From contig WRCC01000001.1 in the NCBI GenBank assembly GCA_009784235.1, positions 62,001-126,000 on the forward strand: a DNA stretch of 64,000 nt, in the 5' to 3' direction. Below, in pieces: positions 44,151 to 52,993 of the stretch (its first letter is position 1; each line of letters opens with the position of its first letter). The translations under genes were made by a program, and so were the position numbers. The notes under the pieces are model-generated. The model saw nothing but the letters and a program-made list of their open reading frames with translations, searched no databases and had not been told where the DNA came from. This stretch comes from Alphaproteobacteria bacterium. Its GTDB lineage: Bacteria; Pseudomonadota; Alphaproteobacteria; Rs-D84.

Positions 44151-45785
44151 ATGTTGACGCATTTATCTATTTCAAATATTGTTTTAATTGACCGGTTGGA
44201 ATTGGATTTCGGGCCGGGTCTGTCCGTGCTGACCGGCGAAACCGGTGCGGGAAAATCGATATTGTTGGATGCGTTGGCACTGGCCCTGGGCGCACGTTCA
44301 GACACCGGATTGATTCGCAGCGGATGTGAAAATGCAAGCGTTGCAGCCGAATTTTCCGTAGGGGTGGAAATTTTTCCGCCCTTAACAGAATTGGAAATTG
44401 AACACGACGGCACATTAATCCTGCGCCGAACTTTGTCGGTCGATGGCAAGAGCAGGGCGTGGATAAATGATATCCCAGTATCCATAAAAACATTAAAACA
44501 AATCGGCGATGAATTAATCGAAATTCACGGCCAGTTTGAAAATCATACTTTATTGGACGCGGCAACGCATATTAATTCGCTGGACGAATTCGGGCAATAT
44601 CCAGAATTATTATTAAGTACTGCGGGTGCATATCGCGAACTTTATACCGCAGAAAAAAAATTAAAAGAATTAAAAAGCTTGATTGAAAAATCGGCGGCAG
44701 AACGCGATTATCTGGAACATAATGTCCGCGAATTGGAAGCATTAAAGCCGATGCCGGGCGAAGAAGAAGAATTGGCCGGACGGCGCGCACAAATGATGGA
44801 TGCGGAAAAAAATGCTTCGATTTTGGATGAAGCACGCAAAGCATTGGCGCGCGGCGGGCGTGAAATTTCCGAAGAATTATTCGGCGCGGCGCATATCTTG
44901 GAACGCATAAAAACCGACCCGAATCCATATCAATCGCGCATCGATAAACTGTATGATGTTGGTGCGGCAATTGCCGAAATTGCAGATGCAATCGCGCCGG
45001 TCGCGCTGGAAACCGCCGACCTGGAATCGACCGAAGAACGCTTATTCGCATTGCGCGCGGCCGCGCGCAAGCATCGCGTTCCGGCGGATGAATTGGCCGA
45101 CAAATTATCGCAAATGCAGGAACAATTATCAGTAATCGAAGATTCCGCCAGTGCACTTAAAAAAGTCGAATCCGAATTAAAATTACGCCGCGCGGAATTC
45201 GACGCGGCGGCATCAAAAATGACCGATGCGCGCAAATCAGCAGCAAAAAAATTACGCGGCGCTATACTGGCTGAATTACCAGATTTGAAATTGGACGGTG
45301 CGGACTTTGATGTGCAAATCGAATCTGGTACGCCATCCGTAACTGGCATCGATGACATAGTATTTTTGATAAAAACAAATCCAGGTACGCCGTTTGCGCC
45401 GCTGCATAAAATTGCATCGGGCGGTGAATTGGCACGTTTTATGTTGGCGCTGCGCGTCGTTCTGTCGCACGGAAATAATTCGCGTGCGATGATATTTGAC
45501 GAAGTTGATACCGGAATTTCTGGCGCAACCGCGGCGGCCGTTGGGATGCGATTGGCGCGATTGGCGGACGGCGCACAATTGATTGTAATCACGCACAGTG
45601 CCCAGGTTGCGGGGCATGCCGACAAACATTTCTTGATTAAAAAATCCAGCGATAAAAATACGACCACGACGGACGTGGCTGAAATAAAGGGCGAGATGCG
45701 CATAAACGAATTGGCCCGAATAATCAGCGGCGCAAAAATAACACCTGATTCAATCAGCGCAGCGAAAGAATTAATTAAGAAATAG
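44151..45785 (+). CDS. recN: DNA repair protein RecN
   Basis: A 544-residue SMC-like ATPase that acts in double-strand break repair. Walker A GETGAGKSILLDALALALG (about residue 29), then the RecN-specific IHGQFENHTLLDAATH, a coiled coil (about 155-365) and the C-terminal ATPase part with GGELARFMLALR and Walker B AMIFDEVDTGISG, and ITHSAQVAGHADKHF. Length and motifs are normal. It ends 11 bases inside xseA, which converges. Confidence 0.96.
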   Translation: MLTHLSISNIVLIDRLELDFGPGLSVLTGETGAGKSILLDALALALGARSDTGLIRSGCENASVAAEFSVGVEIFPPLTELEIEHDGTLILRRTLSVDGKSRAWINDIPVSIKTLKQIGDELIEIHGQFENHTLLDAATHINSLDEFGQYPELLLSTAGAYRELYTAEKKLKELKSLIEKSAAERDYLEHNVRELEALKPMPGEEEELAGRRAQMMDAEKNASILDEARKALARGGREISEELFGAAHILERIKTDPNPYQSRIDKLYDVGAAIAEIADAIAPVALETADLESTEERLFALRAAARKHRVPADELADKLSQMQEQLSVIEDSASALKKVESELKLRRAEFDAAASKMTDARKSAAKKLRGAILAELPDLKLDGADFDVQIESGTPSVTGIDDIVFLIKTNPGTPFAPLHKIASGGELARFMLALRVVLSHGNNSRAMIFDEVDTGISGATAAAVGMRLARLADGAQLIVITHSAQVAGHADKHFLIKKSSDKNTTTTDVAEIKGEMRINELARIISGAKITPDSISAAKELIKK

Positions 45786-46962
45786 GCACAATGCCATCGG
45801 CAAATTCAATCTCGGCGGGGCGTACAAAATCGGCGGCCCGGCCGATTATTTTTTCATTATGGCGAACAATTGCATATCCGCGCAGCAATACATTTTTATA
45901 AGAAAGCGAATTCAGCATCTGTTCGGTATGCGTAACCGATTGTCGTGCGCGTGCCAATTTGTTTTCGATAATTATATTCATCGTGCGACCGATATCATCC
46001 AATCTTTGTGCACGTTCCATAATCATTTGTCGTGGCGATTTTACGGATAAATTTTTGACGGTTTGTTGTAAATGTTTCAACCGCGCGATATAACTTTGTG
46101 ACATTCGGTGTGATAAATTTTCAATCTCGCCCGCGATAGAAATTTTTGTTGGAACCACGGCCTCGGCCGCACCGGTCGGTGTCGGTGCGCGGAAATCAGC
46201 AACAAAATCGATAAGCATCCAATCCGGTTCATGTCCGACGCCAGACACAATCGGTATCTTTGATTCGGCGGCTGCATGCACAACAATTTCTTCGGAAAAA
46301 GGTAACAGGTCTTCCAACGAACCACCGCCGCGCGCAACGATAATTACATCCGGTCGGTCTTCGTTGCTGCATTCGTTAAAGTATTTTATTCCGGCGGCAA
46401 CTTCGGCCGCTGCGGTCACACCTTGGACCATCGCCGGGTACAATAATACTCGCACAGGAAACCGTTCACGCAGACGATTTTGAATATCCTGGAAAGCTGC
46501 GCCTGTTGGCGATGTTACAATGCCAATTGTGCGCGGAAACCGGGGCAATGGTTTTTTGCGCGATGCATCGAACAATCCCATCGCGGCCAGTTTTTGCTTT
46601 CGTTCTTCCAGCATTTTCAGTATCGCGCCGGCGCCCGCCATTTCGATTTCGCTGACGATAATTTGATAATTAGACCGCGCGGGATACGTTGTAAATTTTC
46701 CAGAAATAATAACTTCCAATCCATCGGCCAATTGAAACGGCACCGGTGTTCCGCGCCATACAATTGCGGAAATCGCCGCGCCCGAATCTTTGATTGTCAT
46801 GTAAATATGGCCGCTGGCTGCTTTGGTAATCTGGGACAATTCACCACGAATTTTTATATTCGGAAATGCGGTTTCAACCACGCCTTTCAGCAACGCCGCC
46901 GCATCAGACACGCTGAAAATCATATCGGGTTTAACAAATGGTTCTGGTTTGTCTATTGTCAT
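45775..46962 (-). CDS. xseA: Exodeoxyribonuclease VII large subunit
   Basis: A 395-residue nuclease subunit. N-terminal OB fold with SDAAALLKGVVETAFPNIKIRGE; catalytic domain with PRTIGIVTSPTGAAFQDI, IIVARGGGSLEDLLPFSEE and SGVGHEPDWMLIDFVADFRAPTPTGAAE. The C-terminal coiled-coil arm is shorter than in E. coli (456 residues). With XseB it degrades single-stranded DNA. The start overlaps the stop of 46959-47441 by four bases. Confidence 0.96.
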   Translation of the reverse strand: MTIDKPEPFVKPDMIFSVSDAAALLKGVVETAFPNIKIRGELSQITKAASGHIYMTIKDSGAAISAIVWRGTPVPFQLADGLEVIISGKFTTYPARSNYQIIVSEIEMAGAGAILKMLEERKQKLAAMGLFDASRKKPLPRFPRTIGIVTSPTGAAFQDIQNRLRERFPVRVLLYPAMVQGVTAAAEVAAGIKYFNECSNEDRPDVIIVARGGGSLEDLLPFSEEIVVHAAAESKIPIVSGVGHEPDWMLIDFVADFRAPTPTGAAEAVVPTKISIAGEIENLSHRMSQSYIARLKHLQQTVKNLSVKSPRQMIMERAQRLDDIGRTMNIIIENKLARARQSVTHTEQMLNSLSYKNVLLRGYAIVRHNEKIIGRAADFVRPAEIEFADGIVPIS

Positions 46963-47441
46963 TCAAGTCCCGCGTATTTTCCAAGAATCATTGCCTTTTC
47001 ATATAAGTCTTTGGTCCACTGCTTGTCAGTATCGATACGTGATTCAAGTTTCCTGCCGGTTCTGTACATAGACGGTAATACTGGCGACGGAAATTGCAAC
47101 AATGGAAATTGGTCATAAGTCACATCAAATGCCCCGCTGTATTCGTTATGTTCCAACCACCAGTGTATTGGGTTTTGCATAAATTTCCATTGATTGGCGC
47201 CACCGGTTTCCAGATAAATGTAATAGCTGGCTGCGGAACAAAAACCTGTCGAAGCCGGACAGTTACTTGGTTGATGCTCTCCAAACACTTTCCAGTAAGT
47301 CAGTTGGTACTTGAAAGATTCGCGCAAAGCTTTTACAATTTCCGGTAAAGACCACTTGCCAACGATTGGCAGTTCATAATCTTCTGCCAACAACAGTAAT
47401 TCCCTTGTCGCTTTATTATAAGATTCTAATTTGTGTGACAC
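46959..47441 (-). CDS. Protein of unknown function, upstream of xseA
   Basis: A 160-residue soluble protein. It reads KWSLPEIVKALRESFKYQL near the N-terminus, then a segment with SNCPASTGFCSAASYYIYLETGG and a C-terminal FDVTYDQFP. The layout (W-S-L start, a Cys in a small-residue turn, then F-D-V-T-x-x-Q-F) recalls the YunG-type family, but this is a weak impression. It is coupled to xseA by an ATGA overlap. Confidence 0.65.
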   Translation of the reverse strand: MSHKLESYNKATRELLLLAEDYELPIVGKWSLPEIVKALRESFKYQLTYWKVFGEHQPSNCPASTGFCSAASYYIYLETGGANQWKFMQNPIHWWLEHNEYSGAFDVTYDQFPLLQFPSPVLPSMYRTGRKLESRIDTDKQWTKDLYEKAMILGKYAGLE

Positions 47442-47537
47442 AATTTTTATTGTATCATTAAATCAGAAAAAATCAACCGGGTTTGTCAAATTCGAACTTG
47501 ATTTTTGGACGGGTTTGAATAAGAATGTCTGGCAAAC

Positions 47538-47611
47538 GCGGGCGTGGTATAATGGTAACACGTCAGCTTCCCAAGCTGAAGCCGAGGGTTCGATTCCCTC
47601 TGCCCGCACCA
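47538..47611 (+). tRNA. tRNA-Gly(CCC)
   Basis: A 74-base tRNA including CCA. Acceptor GCGGGCG pairs with TGCCCGC (one G-U). The anticodon stem TCAGC/GCTGA encloses loop TTCCCAA with anticodon CCC. The T arm AGGGTTCGATTCCCT is canonical. A strong terminator follows. Confidence 0.96.
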
Positions 47612-47618
47612 AGATATA

Positions 47619-47645
47619 CCCCTCTGAACGAGGGGCTTTTTATTT
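47619..47645 (+). terminator. Terminator of tRNA-Gly
   Basis: CCCCTC-TGAAC-GAGGGG followed by CTTTTTATTT. It overlaps the last codons of lpxA on the other strand. Confidence 0.85.
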
Positions 47646-48428
47646 CACACCGCGTTTTGAACGGTTTTCGATAAAGTCGATTGCGTCCAGCGCGTATTTA
47701 TTTCCACCGACTTCTTTGCGGATTTTTTTCAATCGGTCGGCCATCGGCGTTGGGTCTTCGGTATTACCGAATATCGCGGAATATACGGTATGAACAGCAT
47801 GCAAATCTTCGTTCGTAAATCCGTGGCGCAGCAGTCCGACTTTGTTAATTGTGCGATATGTGCCAACCGGTGTGCCGGCAAAAATGCAATACGGCGGTAC
47901 GTCAACGCCGACGCCTGTCATTCCACCAACGAACGCATTGCGGCCAATGCGGCAGAATTGATGAACCAGTGCGCCGGCCGATATAATCGCGTTATCTTCG
48001 ACTTCGACATGGCCGCCCAGTTGCACCAAGTTCGACATTACAATGCCGTTTCCAACCTTGCAATCATGGCCGATGTGCGCGTTCACCATAATCTGGCAAT
48101 CGTCACCGATTTCGGTTCCGGTTGATGCCGGTGTGCCGGAATGTATCGTTGCGTATTCGCGAATCTTGTTGCGTTTTCCCATACGCAATCCGGTCATGGT
48201 ATCGCTGCTTTGGAATTTCAAATCTTGCGATAAAGCGCCCAGCGCGGCAAATGGATAAATAATCGTGTCATCGCCGATTTCTGTTTTGCCTTCGACAACG
48301 ACGTGTGAAATTAATTCCACGCGGTCGCCAAGCGTAACGTTTGCGCCAACCGTACAGAACGGTCCGATTTTAACATCTGTGCCCAATTTGGCATCTGGAT
48401 GTATAATAGATGAAGGATGTATATTCAT
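47640..48428 (-). CDS. lpxA: UDP-N-acetylglucosamine acyltransferase LpxA
   Basis: A 262-residue left-handed beta-helix enzyme that adds the first fatty acid in lipid A synthesis. Hexapeptide repeats begin IHPSSIIHPDAKLGTDVKIGPF. The catalytic His lies in NAHIGHDCKVGNG, and the C-terminal helical part begins NKVGLLRHGF. Normal length. Here it is alone, not in the usual lpxD-fabZ-lpxA-lpxB cluster. Together with LptB/LptC it shows the organism makes LPS. Confidence 0.96.
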   Translation of the reverse strand: MNIHPSSIIHPDAKLGTDVKIGPFCTVGANVTLGDRVELISHVVVEGKTEIGDDTIIYPFAALGALSQDLKFQSSDTMTGLRMGKRNKIREYATIHSGTPASTGTEIGDDCQIMVNAHIGHDCKVGNGIVMSNLVQLGGHVEVEDNAIISAGALVHQFCRIGRNAFVGGMTGVGVDVPPYCIFAGTPVGTYRTINKVGLLRHGFTNEDLHAVHTVYSAIFGNTEDPTPMADRLKKIRKEVGGNKYALDAIDFIENRSKRGVK

Positions 48429-48484
48429 AGCGCCGCAATTATAGGCAACTTTTCAGCAAATCAGTATTCAAAAACTATAACAGA

Positions 48485-49525
48485 TTATAACAGTGCACTG
48501 CGTATGATTTTCAGGAAGTTTTTGCTCGGTGTAATGCGCCACATTACGATTGCGGCGGCGGTCAATACCGGCATAACGGCTAAAATTCCAAAAATTCCAA
48601 TCGACAAAATCCACATAGAATTCCGAAAAGATTTTATCACACCGGCGTCTGATGCTGGCGTATGCAAAATCCAAAGCAATGCGAATATCGCGACCATTAT
48701 GGCCATCGCACCGAATAAAATTGAAGATTCGGTAATCATAAATAATAAGAACGAAAGCAGGGCGACCGCGCCGACCAATATGCGCGCCTTTTTGTAAATC
48801 GGTTTTTTAAACCATCCGCGCGGCCGGGTAATATTCGCCATGAAATAATAAACAAAAATTTCCAACGCAATCGTCAGCGCCAACAAATGTATAATCGTCA
48901 GATTGCCCAATTGACCAAATCTGAAAAATTCCGGCTGCATAATCAGGCCGAACAATAAAACAAAAGACATAGCCGCGACGATAAATTTTGGGTCACGCGT
49001 GGCCGCGCCACGCCGTTCCAGCATCCATCCGGCCAGCCAACCAATTGCAACCGCGCCGCCTGATAACGCCATTCCAGCAATGGTATGTTCGCCGGCAAAT
49101 GCGGCAATCGCGACCAGCACAGCAGGCACTGCGGCATCTGCACGTGGTTTCCATTTTTCATTTTTGATTAATTTCGATACGCGCAAATTCTTGAATTCGC
49201 CATAATACCGGCGTGATAAAAATGATGCGCACGCGCATAGAATGACCGCACAAAGTATTCCAATAAAACTGAAATCGCGCAATGCGCCAAATGCTTGGTG
49301 CGAAAGCGTCCATATAAAAATCGATACCACGGCCAGAATGGAAATATTAAAATCGCGTTTCTTGCTATCTGAAAGAAACCGTTCTGCAATCATCGGTGCA
49401 AAAATCCACGCGGCGATAAAAATTGGTGCGGCCAGCAAGGCAGTCCAAAAAAAATTCGGTGCGACTAACGCGGCATTATTAAACGTGCTTGCCGCGCTTT
49501 GCACGACCAATGATGGGTCAAACAT
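48485..49525 (-). CDS. Polytopic membrane protein of unknown function
   Basis: A 346-residue protein with about nine or ten hydrophobic segments (for example FFWTALLAAPIFIAAWIFAP, FSFIGILCAVILCACASFL, LTIIHLLALTIALEIFVYYFMA). Short basic loops suggest a cytoplasmic N-terminus. No transporter signature or enzyme motif is recognised. It is divergent from the methyltransferase gene. Confidence 0.7.
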   Translation of the reverse strand: MFDPSLVVQSAASTFNNAALVAPNFFWTALLAAPIFIAAWIFAPMIAERFLSDSKKRDFNISILAVVSIFIWTLSHQAFGALRDFSFIGILCAVILCACASFLSRRYYGEFKNLRVSKLIKNEKWKPRADAAVPAVLVAIAAFAGEHTIAGMALSGGAVAIGWLAGWMLERRGAATRDPKFIVAAMSFVLLFGLIMQPEFFRFGQLGNLTIIHLLALTIALEIFVYYFMANITRPRGWFKKPIYKKARILVGAVALLSFLLFMITESSILFGAMAIMVAIFALLWILHTPASDAGVIKSFRNSMWILSIGIFGILAVMPVLTAAAIVMWRITPSKNFLKIIRSALL

Positions 49526-49566
49526 TCCGATTGCCTTTTGATTTAATTTTTCTATTATATATGGGT

Positions 49567-50244
49567 ATGAAACAAAAACAAGAAATTTTTACCGTGTTGG
49601 GCGGCCGCGTGAAATTTATCCGTGGGCAATATAATATTACATCCGATGCGGTTTTTTTGGCATCATTCGTTAATGCGGGGGCGGGGTCCGCACGCCCACA
49701 AATATTGGACGTTGGAATCGGCACAGGCGGCGTGTCATTATGTTTGCTGGAACGTGCGCCGGATGTACAAATTACGGGCATTGATATTTCGGAATCGATG
49801 ATTGCCGGATGCGCTGAAAATTCCGAATTGAACGGCCGTAAAATCGAACTGATTCACGCGGATATTTTAAAATGGCGCACATCGCGCACTTTTGATGCGG
49901 TAATAACAAATCCGCCGTATTTCAAGGGTACTGCCCGTGCGGGTGACATGCATCATAATGCGGATTTGGATGCATGGACGCGTGCGTGCCTGAGGCGCGT
50001 GCGACCGCATGGATGCTTTTATTGTATTGTAGATGCAGCCGCAGCTGGCGAGGTTATCGCTGCATTACATGTCGGCAAAGCAGGCGGTATTGAAATCGTG
50101 CCATTATTCGGTGGCAAAAAAAACACCGCCGAACGCGTTTTAATCCGCGCACGATTGAATTCCAAGACGGGCACTAAAATATACACTGGCGTATCTATGA
50201 ATGATGATGACGTGCTGCGCGGTGAAAAAATCTTGACTTTTTAA
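49567..50244 (+). CDS. TrmN6-like RNA/protein methyltransferase
   Basis: About 225 residues from the ATG at 49567 (another ATG at 49561). The AdoMet motif is ILDVGIGTGGVSLCLLER, the acidic loop ITGIDISE and the catalytic VITNPPYFK (NPPY), which together mark the tRNA1(Val) adenine-37-N6 methyltransferase / HemK-like group. The N-terminal RVKFIRGQYNITSDAVFLASFV is also typical of TrmN6-like proteins. A TATTAT box lies eight bases before 49567, so the mRNA may be leaderless. Confidence 0.82.
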   Translation: MKQKQEIFTVLGGRVKFIRGQYNITSDAVFLASFVNAGAGSARPQILDVGIGTGGVSLCLLERAPDVQITGIDISESMIAGCAENSELNGRKIELIHADILKWRTSRTFDAVITNPPYFKGTARAGDMHHNADLDAWTRACLRRVRPHGCFYCIVDAAAAGEVIAALHVGKAGGIEIVPLFGGKKNTAERVLIRARLNSKTGTKIYTGVSMNDDDVLRGEKILTF

Positions 50245-50321
50245 TAGAAAACGATAGAATGCGTTCGCAAATCCCCAAAAGATTGCGGTTTTATGACCCT
50301 ATGTACAGTATGTATATGGAA

Positions 50322-50361
50322 CGACAACCGGCGAGTTCTCGCTCTTGTCGCAGTCTTTTTT
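50322..50361 (+). promoter_or_regulatory. Terminator-like hairpin in the rpsP leader
   Basis: CGACAA ... TTGTCG with an inner GCGAG/CTCGC stem (50322-50350), followed by TTTTTT (50356-50361) and about 25 bases before the rpsP start. It may end the upstream gene or attenuate rpsP. Confidence 0.5.
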
Positions 50362-50387
50362 GTTATATAAAGCAAGGAGCTTAGAAA

Positions 50388-50900
50388 ATGGCAGTAGTTA
50401 TAAGATTGGCCCGTCATGGCGCAAAAAAACGTCCGTATTATCACATCGTAGTGACAGATTCTCGCAATGCGCGTGATTCTGGTGCGATTTTGGAACGCAT
50501 TGGTTCGTATGACCCAATGGCGGCCAAAGATTCGGACAAGCGTATCACAATTAACGCAGACAAGGCCAAAGCATGGTTGGCAAAGGGTGCAAAACCATCT
50601 GACCGTGTTTATAAATTTATGGCGAATGCCGGATTGTTGGCTGCGAAAGCGCACCCGGTCCAGACCAAGAAAAATCAACCGTCTGAAAAAACCCAACAGA
50701 AACTGAAAGACCGCGAAGCAAAATTGGCCAAAGCCGCCGAAGAAGCAGCCGCAGCCAAGGCAGCAGAAGAAGCCGCCAAAGCCGAAGCCGCAAAACCAGT
50801 CGAAGCGCCGGTCGAAGAAGTAGTTGCGGAACCAGTCGCAGAAGTCCCTGTGGCCGAAGAAGCCGTTGTTGAAGCGCCAGCCGAAGTGTCTGCGGAATAG
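50388..50900 (+). CDS. rpsP: 30S ribosomal protein S16 with long acidic/Ala tail
   Basis: Residues 1-80 are a normal S16 (VVIRLARHGAKKRPYYHIVVTD and GSYDPMAAK). The protein then continues for about 90 residues: a Lys-rich stretch (KKNQPSEKTQQKLKDREAKL), an Ala/Glu/Lys helix and an acidic Ala/Glu/Val/Pro end. Bacterial S16 is usually 80-100 residues; alphaproteobacterial ones often have a shorter Ala/Glu tail. AAGGAG precedes the ATG. The usual partners rimM, trmD and rplS do not follow. Confidence 0.95.
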   Translation: MAVVIRLARHGAKKRPYYHIVVTDSRNARDSGAILERIGSYDPMAAKDSDKRITINADKAKAWLAKGAKPSDRVYKFMANAGLLAAKAHPVQTKKNQPSEKTQQKLKDREAKLAKAAEEAAAAKAAEEAAKAEAAKPVEAPVEEVVAEPVAEVPVAEEAVVEAPAEVSAE

Positions 50901-50921
50901 GTCAGGAATTTTTTCCGATAC

Positions 50922-50946
50922 AAAACCACGTGAAAGCGTGGTTTTA
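50922..50946 (+). terminator. Intrinsic terminator of rpsP
   Basis: AAAACCACG-TGAAAG-CGTGGTTTT hairpin. Confidence 0.8.
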
Positions 50947-51002
50947 TACATGTAGTATATATTTGCTATATATACTATAATGTCGCGAGAGAAAAGAATA
51001 TC

Positions 51003-52052
51003 ATGATGTCCAATCCGGAAATTTCTGTCATCATACCAGCATTCAAATCGGCGCGGTATTTGCCGCGCGCGTTGGATTCTGTCTTGAACCAGACTTTCCA
51101 AGATTTTGAAATAATTTGCATTAATGACGGGTCGCCGGATAATTTAGGCGAAATTTTGACTGATTATGCAGCCCGTTATCCGAACATCAGCATTATAACA
51201 CATGAAAAAAATCGCGGTCTATCTGCGGCACGCAATAACGGTTTGGCGGCCGCGCGCGGAAGCTTTGTATATTTTTTGGACAGCGATGATTTTATTCACC
51301 CACAAACATTGGAATTAACGCACGGATTGGCCGTACGGCACAATGCGGATGTTGTTACGTTTGTTTGGAACAAATGGCTGGAGAAAAGAAACGGCGCGAA
51401 TGCGGATAAATTTCCAGAATTCAAAAATTATAAATCAATTGATGAAATCGATATCCTGGTTTCAAATAATCCTATTTCGCGCGTTGGAAAACGTCGGTAC
51501 AGTTATTCGATGTTTTTCAAAAGCCAATTGAAGTTATTTCGTCGCTCATTCTTGGACGGTATTAACTTTACGCCCGGATTGTATTGGGAAGATTTTATAC
51601 ATACATCGACTTTTTTAAAGAAAAATCCGCGAACGGTTTTTACGAATGAAAACCTCTATTATTATTCCGAATGTCCGGGCAGCATTACGCACAAGCCAAT
51701 TTATGCCGGCCATATTCGCAGCTATCATTCCGCATTTAACATAATATACGATATGTATGATGCCGAATCACCGGAAATAAAACAAATATTTATGCAGCAT
51801 TTATTCGATGATGCGCGCGATATGCATCGCAGAATTACACATGCACCGGTGGATGTTCAAAAAGAATTATCGCCTGTTTTGACTGAGTGGTTGTGCGATA
51901 TGGAATCCAAGGGATGGCTGCGTCCAGGGCGAATATCAATTTCCCGCGCAGCATGGTTTGTAAAGTTTAAAAACATGGCAAACGGTGGATTTTATTTTTC
52001 GAATTTTGATTTGTTTGGAAACGCGTCTTCTAGAAATTCTGTGACCATTTGA
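51003..52052 (+). CDS. Family 2 glycosyltransferase
   Basis: A 349-residue GT-A-fold enzyme with the nucleotide-sugar strand SVIIPAFKSARYLPRALDSV, the loop CINDGSPDN and the D-x-D equivalent FLDSDDF. Acceptor unknown; probably surface polysaccharide. TATAAT at about 50976 and GAGAGAAAAG before the start. Its last 61 bases overlap the end of the convergent Stealth gene. Confidence 0.9.
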   Translation: MMSNPEISVIIPAFKSARYLPRALDSVLNQTFQDFEIICINDGSPDNLGEILTDYAARYPNISIITHEKNRGLSAARNNGLAAARGSFVYFLDSDDFIHPQTLELTHGLAVRHNADVVTFVWNKWLEKRNGANADKFPEFKNYKSIDEIDILVSNNPISRVGKRRYSYSMFFKSQLKLFRRSFLDGINFTPGLYWEDFIHTSTFLKKNPRTVFTNENLYYYSECPGSITHKPIYAGHIRSYHSAFNIIYDMYDAESPEIKQIFMQHLFDDARDMHRRITHAPVDVQKELSPVLTEWLCDMESKGWLRPGRISISRAAWFVKFKNMANGGFYFSNFDLFGNASSRNSVTI

Positions 52053-52993
52053 ATCTTGTTTTTCGGAACATTATGAATACAAAATAATTTTGGACGATAT
52101 TGTTTTATACGACTGATGATACTTGCTTGTTTATCAAATTGGTCATATTTTATATATCCGAAAATTGTAGCAACCAACCATCGTGCACGATGCATCGTGC
52201 GACGAAAAAATGAATCACGACGTACGTCATATTTAATTCGCGCCGGCCCATCGCGCCAATTTAATACAATTGTATTGCGCTTTTTTGCATTGTCCAGCAT
52301 TGGAAAAACAATACGCTGGATATTCATATTTTCACGAAAGGGTGTTGCTGTTGTGCGCAGAAATTCACCACTAAATTGATTATAATTGTCGGTCAGATAA
52401 GATTTGCGCATTGGTTCAATCGCGTGCTTCATACTGATATTATAATGCAAACCAAATGCACTGCGGACCAATCGTGCCGCGTTGCGAATTGTTTGAAACC
52501 ATAAATGTCGGCCGCTTTCGTTCCGGTCCAGATTCCAGAAACGTTCTTTGGCGATTACAATGGGATTACCGGATTTATCAAAAAAGAATTCGGATGTCAC
52601 ATCTGCGCCAAAGAAAAAATCATCATTTGCGAACAGAAAATGTTCTGATAGTCCCGGAATATTTTGCAGAAACAATTCAATCATACTGGAATTAAATGTC
52701 GGCAGATATTCGGTCGGAATTATATCACGGTGGTCAATAATTGTGATATCTGGTCCGGGTTTCAGCCATTTTGGATGTTGGCCATCCGTTATAATATAAA
52801 TATGATTTATCCATGGTGCAAATTTTGCCGCGGACCGCAATGAATACTTCAATTCATCATTATCATCCCATCGTTCATTTCGGGTTGCAAAATTGGAAAG
52901 CGGGCGACCACATGCGGCCAACGTGGCGTTCTTTTTCGATTGCCATTTTTTATCACTGCCATCCACCCAAAGATATACTATATCTATTTTCAT
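51992..52993 (-). CDS. Stealth-family sugar-phosphate transferase
   Basis: A 333-residue protein with the conserved regions of Stealth proteins: CR1 KIDIVYLWVDGSD at the N-terminus, CR2 RWDDNDELKYSLRSAAKFAPW through ITDGQHPKWL and FNSSMIELFLQNIPG, with FANDDFFF, and a CR3-like stretch (ENMNIQRIVFP). The family transfers hexose-1-phosphates to capsule or similar polysaccharides and includes the animal GlcNAc-1-phosphotransferase. It starts inside the stop of the preceding GT2 gene (ATGA). Confidence 0.9.
   Translation of the reverse strand: MKIDIVYLWVDGSDKKWQSKKNATLAACGRPLSNFATRNERWDDNDELKYSLRSAAKFAPWINHIYIITDGQHPKWLKPGPDITIIDHRDIIPTEYLPTFNSSMIELFLQNIPGLSEHFLFANDDFFFGADVTSEFFFDKSGNPIVIAKERFWNLDRNESGRHLWFQTIRNAARLVRSAFGLHYNISMKHAIEPMRKSYLTDNYNQFSGEFLRTTATPFRENMNIQRIVFPMLDNAKKRNTIVLNWRDGPARIKYDVRRDSFFRRTMHRARWLVATIFGYIKYDQFDKQASIISRIKQYRPKLFCIHNVPKNKIQMVTEFLEDAFPNKSKFEK

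Noticed and set aside
50241..51101. 286-residue minus-strand frame
   Set aside because: It runs antisense to rpsP and is Phe/Cys/Gly-rich because the Ala/Glu/Lys codons of S16 are read backwards.
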